This document shows positions 35,914-50,900 of a DNA stretch of 64,000 bases, in pieces. This DNA is from Chenopodium formosanum (lineage: Eukaryota; Streptophyta; Magnoliopsida; Caryophyllales; Amaranthaceae). The position numbers and the translations under genes were made by a program. The first letter of the stretch is position 1. Each line of letters begins with the position of its first letter. A model generated the notes under the pieces. It did not search any database and had not been told where the DNA came from. It worked only from the letters and a program-made list of their open reading frames with translations. Location: positions 80,584,501-80,648,500 of the forward strand of contig CM044877.1 of the NCBI GenBank assembly GCA_024500155.1, given 5' to 3'.

Positions 35914-38900
35914 TCATTTTAGAATTTGTTCACATCTTACATCAGCAACAAGATGACGGATATGAGGAGCATACCACTTCACTCTCTCCAAATGCACCAC
36001 CGAAACATTCCAACAATGACCTACAAGACATGTACATTTTCATTACAGTTTGACAAGTTGGAGGCTTAAAAATATTTCAACCTCTTTTGGCAGCAATTAA
36101 TTTGAGAGTTTAAGTAGCATAAATAAGGGAAAGAAGAGTACAAGATACCTTCAGATTTAGCAATTTCAGAGATAGAGTCCATAACATGTAGAGTCCACTG
36201 ATTCTCCTCCGAGTCCTTCACATTCCCATGTATGTGCAGTGTGCCACCCTCACACCTACCATCCAAAACCAAGTCAATCACGTTTTAGGATTATGTAAAG
36301 GACATCAAGGAAAATCAAAACTAAACATATATAGAGGTACTATCTCCTTCTGTGATTACTTAGTAGCTACTCCCTCAGTCCCTACAGAGTGCAAACCATA
36401 TCTTTGTGTTAGACCATCCCAAATATTAGCAAAACTTATTCAGAAAGTTAATGTTTTAACTATCTCAAATTACCTCTGGGGCTTGTCTGGTGTATCTAAA
36501 TTTGTAGGATAAGTTTCATCTCAATATTCATGGTAATGCTATCTTAAACCCCAAACATTTGTTATAGTGTTGAAATTTATGAAAGAAAAGAGATGCTTAG
36601 GACTTGCTAGTGAGCAGGCATTCACTAGCATAGGAATTTCCTTGCAAGATAAATTATACTCACTGCCATAACTGTCATCTTACCACCTAGGCACCTACCG
36701 ATGAATAATATCCACACCCTATAAAAAAAAAACCCAAGCAATGACATACATTTGAATGGGGAAGTTGTAAAACTTGTAAATAGAATTGGATTATTACTAG
36801 TTAATAAGGGTGTTTCTAACTCTGTTCTTTTAAAATGAACCCCCAATAAGATGTTGCTTATTATTCAAGCCATTTAGGGTCGGAATCAGATTTTACTTCT
36901 ACTAAAAAATTAGCATAGAAGTTAAAGATGTCGAAATGCTTGAAATGAGCAACAAGGTGAGACAAGATAGTCATATTCTCTTGTGATGCTGAATGATTAC
37001 TAATGCGCATGCTGAGTCCAAAAATTAAAAGAATAAGTCATCCAGAGAAATTACCTTAATGCCCTTACAGCAGTAACCCAACTACCCTCGCTGGATGGTA
37101 GGAGACCAAGACAGACACGATTAGCAACTCCCTGTAAAATTGGAAGGATGAATAATGAATCAACATCAGCAACAGCTTCAACAAAAAGAAATTACTTTTA
37201 AAGTTTCAATTGCCGCAGATATTGGATCCCTACTGATTAGCAAATCACACAACCCCTATATCTCTATTTGTTATCAAAATTTAGCAGCTACCATGAAATG
37301 CTATCAGCATCAGAATGTATCATCAGGGACAAGCATAACCAGACTAAAATCATAAGATAGATTATGAAAGGGTTCATAAACACTCAAACAACTAATGAAA
37401 ATCAATATTCATAGGAGTATATCATCAAAGGGCTCATTAACACTAACATATCATGTGAAAATCTAAAATAGTAGATGTATGATTTACAAAAATAATCAAA
37501 CAAAGAAATTGTGCTATACTTTAGGAGCTGTAAGACGATTATCTCCTTCGAGTACAATGCAACGATCAGAAACCAAATTGGCTTGAAGATTATGATGAAG
37601 AGCCTCAACAGCATGGGGATTCCACTCGCAGGCATAAACCAATGTAGCATTACCTCTGATTAACCAATAGAAGAAAATTATTCAGTATCAATGTATTATA
37701 ATTTAAAGGTATAGCACAGTTATCATTTTTATAACGTCAAGAGACAAAGCACAAAAATCACTCTTCGAAGAGTTAGAATTCAATGCTAAAACCATGACCA
37801 ACTTGTATGACCCTTTCAAAAGATCTAGTTCTATGCCATATACGACAGAAAAAGATTGCCACTGTTTTCAAAGTTCTGATAGTCACATTTGAAATTTGCC
37901 ACATTGCAAGCTGTCTAGAATCAAAAAACCCCCATTTTCTTTCACTAAGCTAGGCCAAACAAGGAGGGTAAATTGGGAAGCTCCTAATAATTCTATTAAG
38001 GAGAAGTATGACGTAGCAAGTTAGTTAAAGGAAAGAAAATATCAAAGATTGTAATTAAAAGAGGGGAGGACTAGAGAGGCAGTTCATTCAGAAAGTGTGT
38101 TTGCATTTTTGCCTTTTGGGATTTGGGAGTGATGCCAGGTCTACAGGGCAATTGAATTTCTAGGTGGGTGTAATCAAAACCCACTAAAAATTTCTCAATC
38201 TTACTTCTTGGTCTTCACTGTTAGCAAATTTCCAGTTTATTACACATTAGTATCATTCTTTTTCAGTAACACTCTTCTCATTACTAACACAATATTGTCA
38301 GTCTATTGATTAAGATCAACCCTACAATCTCATGACACAAAATATAGATTTGTCAAAGAAATCGTATACATACACTTACAGTCCACAGGGTTTAGGGAAG
38401 CAGAACTGATTCAAGCATATTTTAGACAAGGCTTTATCCTGTTAGAATAAAAATCAATAGCTCCAATCTCAAAAGAACTCTCATAAAAGAAGACAGGTTG
38501 TACACATGTGTCAAGTTAGGAAATCCAAGAATACCTTACAAGAAAAGGCAATGTAAAATATCCAATTCCCGCAAAAAGATCCACAATAACTTCGCCTCTG
38601 CAATCCATACGGGCCATGCGAAGTTTCTCAGAAAGATTTCCCCAGGAGAACATGCATTTTGTGGTATCAAAACAATATGCTATGCCATTTTCGCGATGTT
38701 CAACCCAACCATTATCTCCAATGAGGATCTCTAGACGACTGTCCCGTGTTCCGGTTGAAGCAACACGACCCTGTAACAAATGTATGAGCATTGACTTACA
38801 GCACGAAACAAATAACAGGAAGAGATGACATTATCACAGAGGTACAGCAGTACAATACTGCAGTGGCATAATTAAACAGTTTGTCGGTAACTTCTAGAGC

Positions 38901-41900
38901 AGTCAAAAGTTGACCCGACCCGAAATACCGACTCAAACCCGATTATTAACCGAACCATATGAACCCGAAAAAATGGAGATCCAAACCCGACCTGACCCGA
39001 CTCGAAACCAATTCTAGAGCCGAGTTGACCCGAGTATGTGACACCCGGACCCGAACATAAACTGACCCGGAGATGACCCGACTCAAATGTATCCCGTAAA
39101 TTATTGACCTGAACCGAACCCGACTGGAACCAAAATTAACCCAAACACATTTTAGCCCGTCAAAACCCGAATTTAATCCGACTTGTTACTAACCTGACCT
39201 GAATTCAACCCGACTCGTTCCTAACCCGACCCGAATTTAACCCAACCTGTTACAAACCCGACCTGAAATCAAACCGACTTGTTATTAACCTGACCCAAAT
39301 TTAACCCGACTTGTTATTGACCCAACCCGAATTTTACCGGACCTATTACTAACCCGACCAAAAAATTCAACACAATCTGTTACTAACCCGACTAAAAATC
39401 AACACGACTTGTTATTGACCCAACCTAAATTCAACCCAAATTGTTCCTGACGTGATTTCAAATCACCTTAAATGCAATTTAGACCACCTAATTATTGTTG
39501 AACAAAGCATTTTATCTAGGGAGACCAAGTCATTCTAGGCTAGCAAAAGAAAAGAGCATCATCCTCAAATTTAAAAGTTATATATATAGTATATATTTGT
39601 TATATGACTATAGTTCCCTAGTATATTGTCATATAAATTATAGTCAAAGGAAATAATTTGCTTTATAAAAAGGATAATTATCTATTTATAATTAGTTGAA
39701 CCCGAACATGACCTGACTTTGGAATGACCCGATTGTAACCTCCAAATTATTGATTTAAACATAACCCGCCTTGAATCCAAGAATGACCCGACTGGGAAAT
39801 TATAACTCGCAAATTATTGACTTGAATCAAACCCGACTTGAACCCGAGAATGACCCGACTTGAAAATGACCAGACCTGATTATATCCCGCAAATTATTGA
39901 CTTGAACCGAACCCGACTCAAACCCGATAATGACCCCACCTGATTCTAACCCGAGAATTAACGGCTCTACCCGAAACCTCTAAAATTTCTCAAAAAGCGT
40001 GGATATAAGCCTTAAATTTTGGAATTTTTTTACTTTTTATCACTCGAAAATAAAAAATTGCCGAAATGTTTACCGTGGTCCCTAATACACTCCGGGAGTC
40101 CAATTGACTGGGTGGAACTATACAATTTGCCTATTTACCATTTTACAACTTGCACAGATTTCATTAACTCAAGCCTACCACGAACATTTATGACAACATA
40201 TATTGATCATATATGGTTCTAAACGGCATTATATGACCCCGAGATATATCCCCTAAAATCTCATTGCTTTTCGACACCGGGCCCCGAAACATTCGAAATT
40301 TAACAAAAACCGTGGATATTAGCCTTTAATTTTGGAAATTTTTGACTTTTTTCGCCCGAATATAAAAATTGTTTAAATGTTTACCATGGTCGCTAATACC
40401 CTCCGAGAGTCCAATTGGGTGGGTGAAACCATCCAATTTTTCCTTTAAACGACCAATTTAACGGTTTACAACTTACACCAATTTCATTAATTCAAGCCTA
40501 CCACGAACATTTATAACAACAAATAATGATCATATATGGTTCCTAACGACATTATAGGACCCCGAAATGTATTCCCTATAATTTCAAGAACTTTCAACAC
40601 CGGGTCACGAATACTCTTAAAATTCTCAAAAAGCGTGGATATTAGATTATTAGCCTTCAATTTTTGAATTTTCTAACTTTTTCGCCCGAAATAAAATTTG
40701 ACGAAATGCTTACCATGGTCTCTAATACCCTCCATGAGTCCAATTGGGTGGCACGAACCATCCAATTTTCTTTTAAACGGCCAATTTACCGATTTACAAC
40801 TAGCACCGATTTCATTAACTCAACCCTACCACAAACATTTATGACAACATATAATAATAATATATGATTCCAAACGGCATTATATGAGCCCAAGATGTAT
40901 CCCCTAAAATCTCAAACCATTTTGACCCCGGGCTCTGAAACCTCCAAAATTTCTCAGAAAGCGTGGATATTAACCTTCAATTTTGGAATTTTTTTACTTT
41001 TTTTTTACCGAAAAAAAAAATTGCCGAAATGTTTACCACGGTCCCTAATACCCTCCGAGAGTCCAATTGGGTGGGTGGAACCATCCTATTTGCCTTTAAA
41101 CAGTCAATTTACCGGTTTACAACTTGCACCGATTTCATTAATTCAAGCCTACCACGAACATTTGTAACAAGTAATGATCATATATGGTTTCAAACGACAT
41201 TATATGCCCCAAAGATGTATCACCTAAAATCTCAAGGCTTTTCGACAACGGGACCCGAAACCTCCAAAATTTCATAAAAAACATGGATATTAGCCTTCAG
41301 TTTTGGAATTTTTTTACTTCTTTTTACCCGAAAATAAAATTTGCTGAAATGTTTACCATGGTTCCTAATACCTTCCAGAAGTCTAAATGGGAGGGTGAAA
41401 CCATCCAATTTACCTTTAAACAACCAATTTACCGGTTTACAACTTGCACCGATTTCATTAACTCAAGCCTAACACGAACATTTATAAAAACAAATAATGA
41501 TCATATATGGTTCCAAACGGCATTATATGACCCCAAGATATATCCCCTAGAATTTCAATACTTTTCAACATCAAGCCGCGAAACCTCCAAAATTAATCAA
41601 AAAGCGTAGATATTAGCCTTCAATTTTGGAATTTTTTTACTGTTTTCACTCGAAAATAAAAATTGTCGAAATGATTACCATGGTTTCTAATATCCTCTGG
41701 TAGTCCAATTGGTAGTCCAATTGGGTTGGTGGAGCCATCCAATTTGCCTATAAATAGTCAATTTACTGATTTGCAACTTGAATCGATTTCATTAATTCAA
41801 GTCTATCAGACTATCACGAACATTTATGACAACATATAATGATCATATATGGTTCCAAATGACATTATATGACCCCGAGATGTATCCCTTAAAATCTCAA

Positions 41901-44900
41901 ACCATTTTGACCCCGGGACCCTGAAACTTCCAAAATTTCTCAAAAAACGTGGATATTAACCTTCAATTTTAGAATTTTTTTACCTTTTTTTAGACAAAAA
42001 AAAAAAAAATTGCCGAAATGTTTACTACCACGGTTCCTAATACCCTCCGAGAGTCCAATTGGGTGGGTGGAACCAATCTATTTGTCTTTAAACAGCCAAT
42101 TTACAGGTTTACAACTTCCACCGATTTCATTTATTCAAGCCTACCACGAACATTTATAACAACAAATAATGATCATATATGGTTTCAAACGACATTATAT
42201 GCCCAAGAGATGTATTACCTAAAATCCCAAGGATTTTCGACAACGGGCCCCGAAACCTCCAAAATTTCAAAAAAAACATGGATATTAGCCTTCAATTTTT
42301 GAATTTTTTTAATTCTTTTTACCCGAAAATAATAATTAATAATTGCTGAAATGTTTACCATGGTTCCTAATACCTTCGGAAGTCTAAATGGGATGGTGAA
42401 ACCATCCAATTTACCTTTAAACGACCAATTTACCGGCTTACAACTTGCACCGATTTCATTAACTCAAGCCTAACACGAACATTTATGAAAACAAATAATG
42501 ATCATATATGGTTCCAAACGGCATTATATAACCCCGAGATATCCCCTAAAATTTCAATACTTTTCAACACCGGGCCCCGAAACCTCCAAAATTAATCAAA
42601 AAACGTGGATATTAGCCTTTAATTTTGGATTTTTTTTACTGTTTTTGCCCGAAAATAAAAATTGTCGAAATGATTACCATAGTCCCTAATATCCTATAAA
42701 CAACTTGCCTATAAACAACCAATTTACCGATTTACAACTTGCATCGATTTCATTAATTCAAGCCTATCACGAACATTTATAACAACATATAATGATCATA
42801 TATGGTTCCAAATGACATTATATGACCCCGAGATGTATCCCCTCAAATCTCAAACCATTTTGACCCCGGGCTCTGAAACCTTCAAAATTTCTCAAAAAGC
42901 GTGGATATTAACCTTCAATTTTGGAATTCTTTTACTTTTTTTAGACCGAAATAAAAATTGCCGAAATGTTTAACACGGGCCTTAATACCCTATGAGAGTC
43001 CAATTGGGTGGGTGGAACCAATTTTTTTTGGCTTTTAAACAGCCAATTTACCGGTTTACAACTTGCACCGATTTTATTAATTCAAATCTAATACGAACAT
43101 TTACGACAACATATAATGATCATATATGGTTTCAAACGACATTATATGCCCCAGAAATGTATCACCTAAAATCTCAAGGCTTTTCGACAACGGGCCCCGA
43201 AACCTCCAAAATTTCATAAAAAACATGGATATTAGCCTTCAATTTTGGAATTTTTTAACTTCCTTTTAACTGGAAATAAAAATTGCTGAAATGTTTACCA
43301 TGGTTCCTAATACCTTCCGGAAGTCTAAATGGGAGGGTGAAACCATCCAATTTACCTTTAAACGACCAATTTACCGGTTTACAACTTGCACCGATTTCAT
43401 TAACTCAAGCCTAACACGAACATTTATGAAAACAAATAATGATCATATATGGTTCCAAACGGCATTATATGACCCCGAGAGATATCCCCTAGAATTTCAA
43501 TACTTTTCAACACCGGGCCCCGAAACCTCAAAAATTAATCAAAAAGCGTGGATATTAGCCTTCAATTTTGGAATTTTTTTACTTTTTTCGCCCGAAAATA
43601 AAAATTTTCGAAATGATTATCATGGTCCCTAATATCCTCTAGGAGTCCAATTGGGTTGGTGGAACCATCCAATTTGCCTATAAACAACCAATTTACCGAT
43701 TTACAACTTGCATCGATTTCATTAATTCAAGCCTATCACGAACATTTACGACAACATATAATGATCATATATGCTTCCAAATGACATTATATGACCCCGA
43801 GATGTATCCCCATAAAACTCAAACCATTTTGACACCGGGCCCCGAAACCTCTAAAATTTCTCAGAAAATGTGGATATTAGCCTTCAATTTTGGAATTTTT
43901 TGTCTTTTTTTCTTCGGGAAATAAAAATTGCCGAAATGTTTACTATGGTCCCTAATACCCTCCGGGAGTCCAATTGTGTGGGTGGAACCTTCCAATTTGC
44001 CTTTAAACGCGCAATTTACCGACTTACAACTTACACCGATTTCATTAACTCAAGCCTACCACGAACATTTATGACAATATATAGTGATCATTTATGGCTC
44101 CTAACGGCATTATATGACCTCGAGATATATTCCCTAAAATCTCAATTCTTGTCGACACCGGCCCCGAAACCTACGAAATTTCTAAAACAGCATAAATATT
44201 AGCCTTCATTTTTAAAAAATTTTAGACTCTTTTACGCATGGAAATAAAAACTGACGAAATGTTTACCATGCTCTCTAATACCCCTTGGGAGTCCAATTGG
44301 GTGGGTGGAACCATCCAATTTGTCTTTAAACGACCAATTTACCGATTTACTACTTGCACCGATTTCATTAATTCAAGCATACCACGGACATTTATGACAA
44401 CAAATAATGTTCATTTATGGATCCAAACGACATAACATAACCCCGAAATGTATTCACTAAAATTTCAAGACTTTTAAACACTGGGGCCTGAAAACTCGGA
44501 AATTTCTAAAAAACCGTGGATAATTAGCCTTCAATTTTTGAATTTTTTGATCTTTTTTCGTCAAGAAATAAAAATTGCCGAAATGTTTACCATGATCCTT
44601 AATATCCTCCGGTGGTTCAATTGGGTAGGTGAAACCATCCAATTTGCCTTTAAATGACCAATTTATCGATTTACAACTCTCACCTATTTCATAAATTCAA
44701 GCTTACCACGAACATTTATGAAAACATTATAATGATCATATATGGTTCCAAACAAAATTATATGACCCCGAAATGTATTCCCAAAAATCTCAAGTCTTTT
44801 CGACACCGGGTCCTAAAACCTCCTAAAAATTTCAAAAAAACGTGGATATTAGCCTTTAATTTTTAAATTTTTTGACTTTTTTTCGCCCTAATATAAAATT

Positions 44901-47900
44901 GCCGAAATGTTTACCATGGTCCCTCATACCCTCCGGGAGTCCAATTAGGTGGGTGGAAACATCCAATTTGCCATTAAACGTCCAATTTACCGGTCTACAA
45001 CTTGCACCAATTTCATTAACTCAAGCCTCAATTTACCGGTCTACAACTTTGCACCAATTTCATTAACTCAAGCCTACCATGCATATTTATGACAACATAT
45101 AGTTATTATATATTCCAAATGGCACTATATGACCCTGAGATTATCCCTTAAATTTTCGAGGCTTTTCGACACCGGGTTACGAAATCTCCAAAATTTCTCA
45201 AAAATCGTGGATATAGCCTTCAATTTTGGAATTTTTTGACTTCTTTTCACCCGTGAATAAAAATTTCCGAATTGTTTACCACAATCCCTAATACCCTCCG
45301 GGAGTCCAATTCGGTGGGTGGAACATCCAATTTAACGGCAAATTTACCGGTTTACAACTTGCACCGATTTCATTAACTCAAGCCTACCACAAACATTTAT
45401 GACAATATATAATGATTATATATAATTCCAAAGGGCATTATATAACCCCTTGATAAATCCCAAAAATTTCCAAGGCTTTTTGACACCGAGCCTCGAAATC
45501 TCCAAAATTTCTCAAAAGCATGGATCTTAGCCTTCAATTTGTAATATTTAAACTTTTTTTCGCGCGAAATTAAAAATTGCCGAAATATTTACCATAGTCC
45601 CTAATACCGTCTGGGAGTCTAATTGGCCGGTGGAACCATCCAATTTGCCTTAAAACATCTTATTTACCAGTTTACAACTTGCACTGATTTCATTAATTCA
45701 AACTAACCACCAACATTTATGACAACATATAATGATCATATATAGTTCCAAACGGCATTATATGACCACGAGATGTATCCTCTAAAATTTCAAGACTTTT
45801 CAACATCGGACCCTAAAAACTCCTAAATTTCGCAAAATGCGTGGATATAGACTTCAATTTAGAAAATTTTAGACTTTTTCCGCCGGGAAATAAAAATTGG
45901 CGAAATGTTTACCATGGTTCCAAATACCCTCCGGGAGTCCAATTGGATGGATGGAACCATCCAATTCGTTTTTAAACGGCAATTAACCAGTTTACAACTT
46001 GCACCAATTTTATTAACTCAAGCATATCACGAACATTTATGACAAAAATAATGATCATATATTGTTCCAAACGACATTATATGACCCCAAGATGTATTCC
46101 CTAGAATTTCAAGACTTTTAAACACCGGGGCCCTCAAGACTCCAAAATTTCTCAAAAATCGTGGATATTAGCCTTCAATTTTGGAATTTTTAGACTTTTA
46201 TTGCCCGAAAATAAAAATTGCCGAAATGTTTACCATGGCCCTTAATACCCTCCGGGAGTCCAATTGGGTGGGGGGAATTATCAAATTTGCCTTTAAACTG
46301 CCAATTTACTGATTTACAACTTGCACTACTTGCACTGATTTCATTAAATCAAGCCTACCACGAACATTTATGACAACATATAATGATCATATATGGTTCT
46401 AAATGGCATTATATGACTCCAAGATGTATCCCCTAAAATTTCAAGACTTTTCGACATCGAGCCTTGAAACCTCCTAAATTTCGCAAAATGCGTGGATATA
46501 AACTTCAATTTTGCAATTTTTTGACTTTTTTTCGCCCGAAAATAAAAATTATCGTAATGTTTCCAATGGTTCCTAATATCCTCCATGAGTCCACGTGGCT
46601 GGTGCAACCATCCAATTTGCCTTTAAACAGCCGATTTCAGGTTTACAACTTGCTCCGTTTTCATTAACTTAAGCCTACCACGAATATTTATGACAACAAA
46701 TAATGATCATATATGGTTTCAAACGACATTATATGACCTCAAAATGTATTCCATAAAATTACAAGACTTTTCGACACCGGCCCCAAAACCTCCAAAATTT
46801 CTCAAAAAGCGTGAATATTAGACTTCAATTTTGGAATTTTTTTAACTTTTTTTCTCCCGGAAATAAAAATTGCTGAAATGTTTACCATGGTCACTAATAC
46901 CCTCCAGGGGTCCAATTGGGTAGGTGGAACCATCCAATTTGCCTTTAAACGGCCAGTTTACCGATTTACAATTTGCACCGATTTCATTAACTCAAGTCTA
47001 CCACAAACATTTATGACAACATATAATGATCATATATGGTTCCAAACAGCATTATATGACCCTAGATGTATTCTCTAAAATATCAAGGCTTTTCAACACC
47101 GTGCCCTGAAACCTCCAAAAATTTTCAAAAAACGTGGATATAAGCCTACAATTTTGGAATTTTTTTACTTTTTTACGCCCGAAAATAAAAATTGCTGAAA
47201 TTGTTACCATGGTCCCTAATACCCTCTGGGAGTCCAATTGGGTGGGTTTATACATCCAATTTGCCTTTAAACGACCAATTTACCTGTTTACAAGTTGCAC
47301 CGGTTTCATCAAATCAAGTCTACCATGAACATTTATGACAATATATAATGATTATAAATGGTTCCAAACGGCATTATATGGCCCCGAAATGTATCTCCTA
47401 AAATATCAAGACTTTTCGACACCAGGCCTCAAAACCTCCAAAATTTCTCAAAAAACGTGGATGTTAGCCTTTAATTTTGGTATTTTTTTACTTTCTATCG
47501 CCCGAAAATAAAAATTGCTGAAATGTTTACCATGATCCCTAATACCCTCCGGGAATTCAATTGGGTGGGTGGAAACATTCAATTTGCCTTTAAACGTTCA
47601 ATTTACCAATTTACAACTTGCATCGATTTCATTAACTCGAGTCTACCACGAATATCTATGACAACATATAATGATCATATATGCTTTCAATCAGCATTAT
47701 ATGACCCCCATGGTATAAAAATGCGGTTTCGGTCGCGATCGCGGGAACGGTCGCGGTAATGCGGTAACGGAGATGATGCGTTGATCGCGGACCAAGTATC
47801 AGTCATCACTGTAGAATTTTTGTTTAAGAGTTTTTTAAATTTTATTTTTAAAAAAAAAAGTTTAAATTGTAAATTGATTGTCATGTATCCAATTATTATT

Positions 47901-50900
47901 ATTTATATTCGTATAATAATGAAACAATTTACATGGAAAACTAAAAGTAAGATGTAAACGTAGTAAAGCAATGGAATTTTAAAAAAAATGATAAACAATA
48001 TTGAAATCACCTAGATCATCACGTGACTTCTTCTTTAGTTGGGGTCAAAAAGTCGAGAAGTAATTAAAAGATGTAAATAAAAGAAACCACAAAATGTGGA
48101 CAGCCGTCCCACCCAACTCCCCCTCCACCTACCATAGTATTTGAATCTTTAATTTTGTCCCTTTTTCTCTCTCTTTGAAGTTTGCAACAAGCTAACAATG
48201 GAGTCTTTGCAAAATCGCAACCATGGAAGCTGCAATACATGTTCAATAAAATAATTTAACTTGCAAAGTCAAGCTATATGCCTATATCTCGCGCAATTCG
48301 GAGGTGTATCGGTCAAAAATGCGGCGTTTTTTAATACCTCGTTACAAAACGCTAAATCTCAGTTCAGTAACTTCAAATTCCGTTACATCTCGGGCGAAAC
48401 GCGACATCACCGCCGAGTTTTTATACCATGATGACCCCAAGATGTATTTCCTAAAATATAAAAACTTTGCTACACCGGGCCCCGAAACCTCCAAAATTAC
48501 TCAAAAAAATGGACATTAGCCTTCAATTTTGGAAATTTTTGACTTTTTTTCGCTCGGAATAAAAATTTCCGAAATGTTTATCATGGTCCCTAATACCCTC
48601 CAAGAGTCCAATTGGGTGGGTGAAACCATCTTATTTGCCTTTAAACGGCCAATTTACCGGTTTACAACTTGCACTGATTTACCAATTTTCAACGACCAAT
48701 TTAATTAATTTGCACCGAACCCGACTTGAACCGAAATTGATCCAAACCCGTTTTAACTCGTCAAAACTCGTATTTAACCTCACTTGTTACTTACCTGACC
48801 TGAATTCAACCCGGCTCATTCCTAACCCGACCCGAATTTAACCCAACATGTTACAAACCCGTTCCTAACCCGACCCAAATTTAACCCAACATGTTACAAA
48901 CCCGACCCGAAATCAACCTGACTTGTTATTGACCCGACCCAAATTTTACCACACCTATTACTTAACCCGACCCAAAAATTCAACCCGATCTGTTAGTAAC
49001 TCGTCTCAAAATATAAACACGACTTGTTATTGACCCGACCTAAATTCTACCCAAATTATTCCTAACCCGATTTCAAATCACCTTAAATGCAATTTAGACC
49101 ACCTTATTATTGTTGATCAAAGCATTTTGACTAGGGAGACCAAGTCGGTCCAACCAGCAAAAGAAAGGAGCATCATCCTCAAATTTAATAGTTAAATATA
49201 GTATATATTTGTTGTATGGTCAAAGGAGATAATTATCTTTCTAAATTATAGACTATAGTTCCCTAGTATATTGCCATATATATTATAGTCAAAGGAAATA
49301 ATTAGCTTGATAAAAATGATAATTATCTATTTATAATTAGTTGAACCCGAATATGACCTAACTTGGAAATGACCCGACGTGATTGTAACCTGCAAATTAT
49401 TGACTTGAACATAACCCGACTTGAATCCGAGAATGACCCGACTTGGAAATTACCCAACCTGATTATAACCCGCAAAATTATTGACTTGAACCGAACCCGA
49501 CTTTAACCCGAGAATGACCTGACTTGAAAATGACCCGACCTGATTATAATCCGCAAATTATTGACTTGAATCGAACTTGATTTAAACCCGAGAATGAGCC
49601 GACCTGATTCCAACCCGCAAATTATTGACTTGAACCGAACCCGACTCGAACCCAAGAATTAACCTAACCCGTTTAACGCGTGAAAACCTGAATTAAACCC
49701 GACCTATTGTTCACCCGACCCGAATGTAACCCGACCTGTTATTAACCCGACCTAAACCCGACCTAAACTCGATAAGAAGTATGACCCGACGTGACCCGAC
49801 TCAAGCATGACCCAACCCAACATAAGTTATGGAATTAATCCGAATTAACCCGATCAAGTTGACCCGACCCAAACCCGACCCGTTTACCGAATTGACAGCT
49901 CTAGTAACTTCCACTATATTGTGACCTAAGGCAGATTCTAATTACAATTTGTCTAATCAAATTTTTGTATCATGAAACTCTTGGCAACTTTAACGTAAAC
50001 ACTCGTGGTTATAAATTACATAGTGTACCTGGCGAGCAAGACGACGAGCACCAAGAGTTTGAGCAACAGCAGACCAAAGCTCACTACCTATTGTGCCCCA
50101 TGCAGGATCTCTAAAGGAAGTGATAGGAAGGACAACAATGTCACCAAGCCGCTCCCACCTACAGAAAATGTACACCTAATTTCAGTTAAGATCATGCGAA
50201 CAAAGACATGTCAACATATAAAGTTATGCTCATCCAAGCACTATACTTGATGAACTATTTCCATTATAGCTGCCTAGATAAAGATTTCTCTGGAATACGG
50301 AAACTTAACACAACAACAAAAGTTGAAGAGAAACCTGGTTGGTAGCTGGTCCAACAGCTCTTCAGACAGGGCTTTCTGCTTCAGTAGCAAAGCCACAGCT
50401 TCCTTCATTGCTTCCAAGGGAGATATAGAGGCTTTCTTCATTGCAACTACCTCATCAACATGCTTAGTGGCACCACAAGCCACTAGATAATCCAAGGCAG
50501 TAGCACAGGAATCAAGAATATTCTTTGACATATTAAGGTCGCCCAATCCTTCAGCTATCCCTCTTTTTTGGGATAGCTCATCAGAGAATATAGCGCTAAA
50601 CTTTACAGTAACAGGGAAATATATGCAAGATCTATCATCATGGGAATACACCTTTCGACTAAGGTCTAGCCAACCAAATTTCTTAAGTACGTCCTTTCCC
50701 AATTTAGCATAACTTTTTTGCAGTTTCAGAACCCAATACGAAGTCTTAGTTGCGTGTCCAACATCACTACAAGGTGCTTTGTCCACATTCAAGTTAGTAC
50801 CCAACTCAGATGATTGTACACATCCATTATGATGAAGAGAACCAAAATTACTGTTTATTCTCTCAACGGAATTCTCATACCGGGGTGTGCTCTGTTTCTC

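Larger units (their letters stand above)
38895..49903. mobile_element. Giant hAT-like non-autonomous unit with internal satellite (11,009 bp)
   Basis: Outer ends are TAGAGCAGTCAA and TTGACAGCTCTA (inverted, one mismatch), flanked by perfect 8-bp duplications GTAACTTC (38887-38894 and 49904-49911). An 8-bp duplication and TAGAGnTGTCAA-type termini fit the hAT superfamily. The interior has a left arm (about 38895-39969) and right arm (about 48690-49903), both rich in GACCCGA words and homologous in the same orientation; both share GATTTCAAATCACCTTAAAT (39453, 49069). Between them is a tandem array of a roughly 322-bp unit. The left arm ends in GGCTCTA at 39969, resembling the right terminus. 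No transposase was seen. The whole unit lies in intron 4 of the wybutosine gene. A smaller relative is at 5574-6024. Confidence 0.7.

Noticed and set aside
40000..48500. Many reading frames of 60-141 aa with a common sequence pattern
   Set aside because: They repeat with the satellite monomer, whose length of about 322 bp is not a multiple of three. Frames shift and break from unit to unit, with no splice signals or domain.
39970..48685. CRISPR-like or bacterial repeat array
   Set aside because: Units are about 322 bp, directly abutting and without spacers, and lie in a plant intron.
38895..49903. Interstitial telomeric repeats (CCCGAAC-type words)
   Set aside because: Words such as AACCCGACTT are irregular in length and sequence; there is no regular CCCTAAA tandem unit.
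38895..49903. Reading the two co-oriented arms as LTRs of a retrotransposon
   Set aside because: Arms lack TG...CA ends and have unequal extents, there is no gag/pol or priming site, and the outer duplication is 8 bp with inverted ends.
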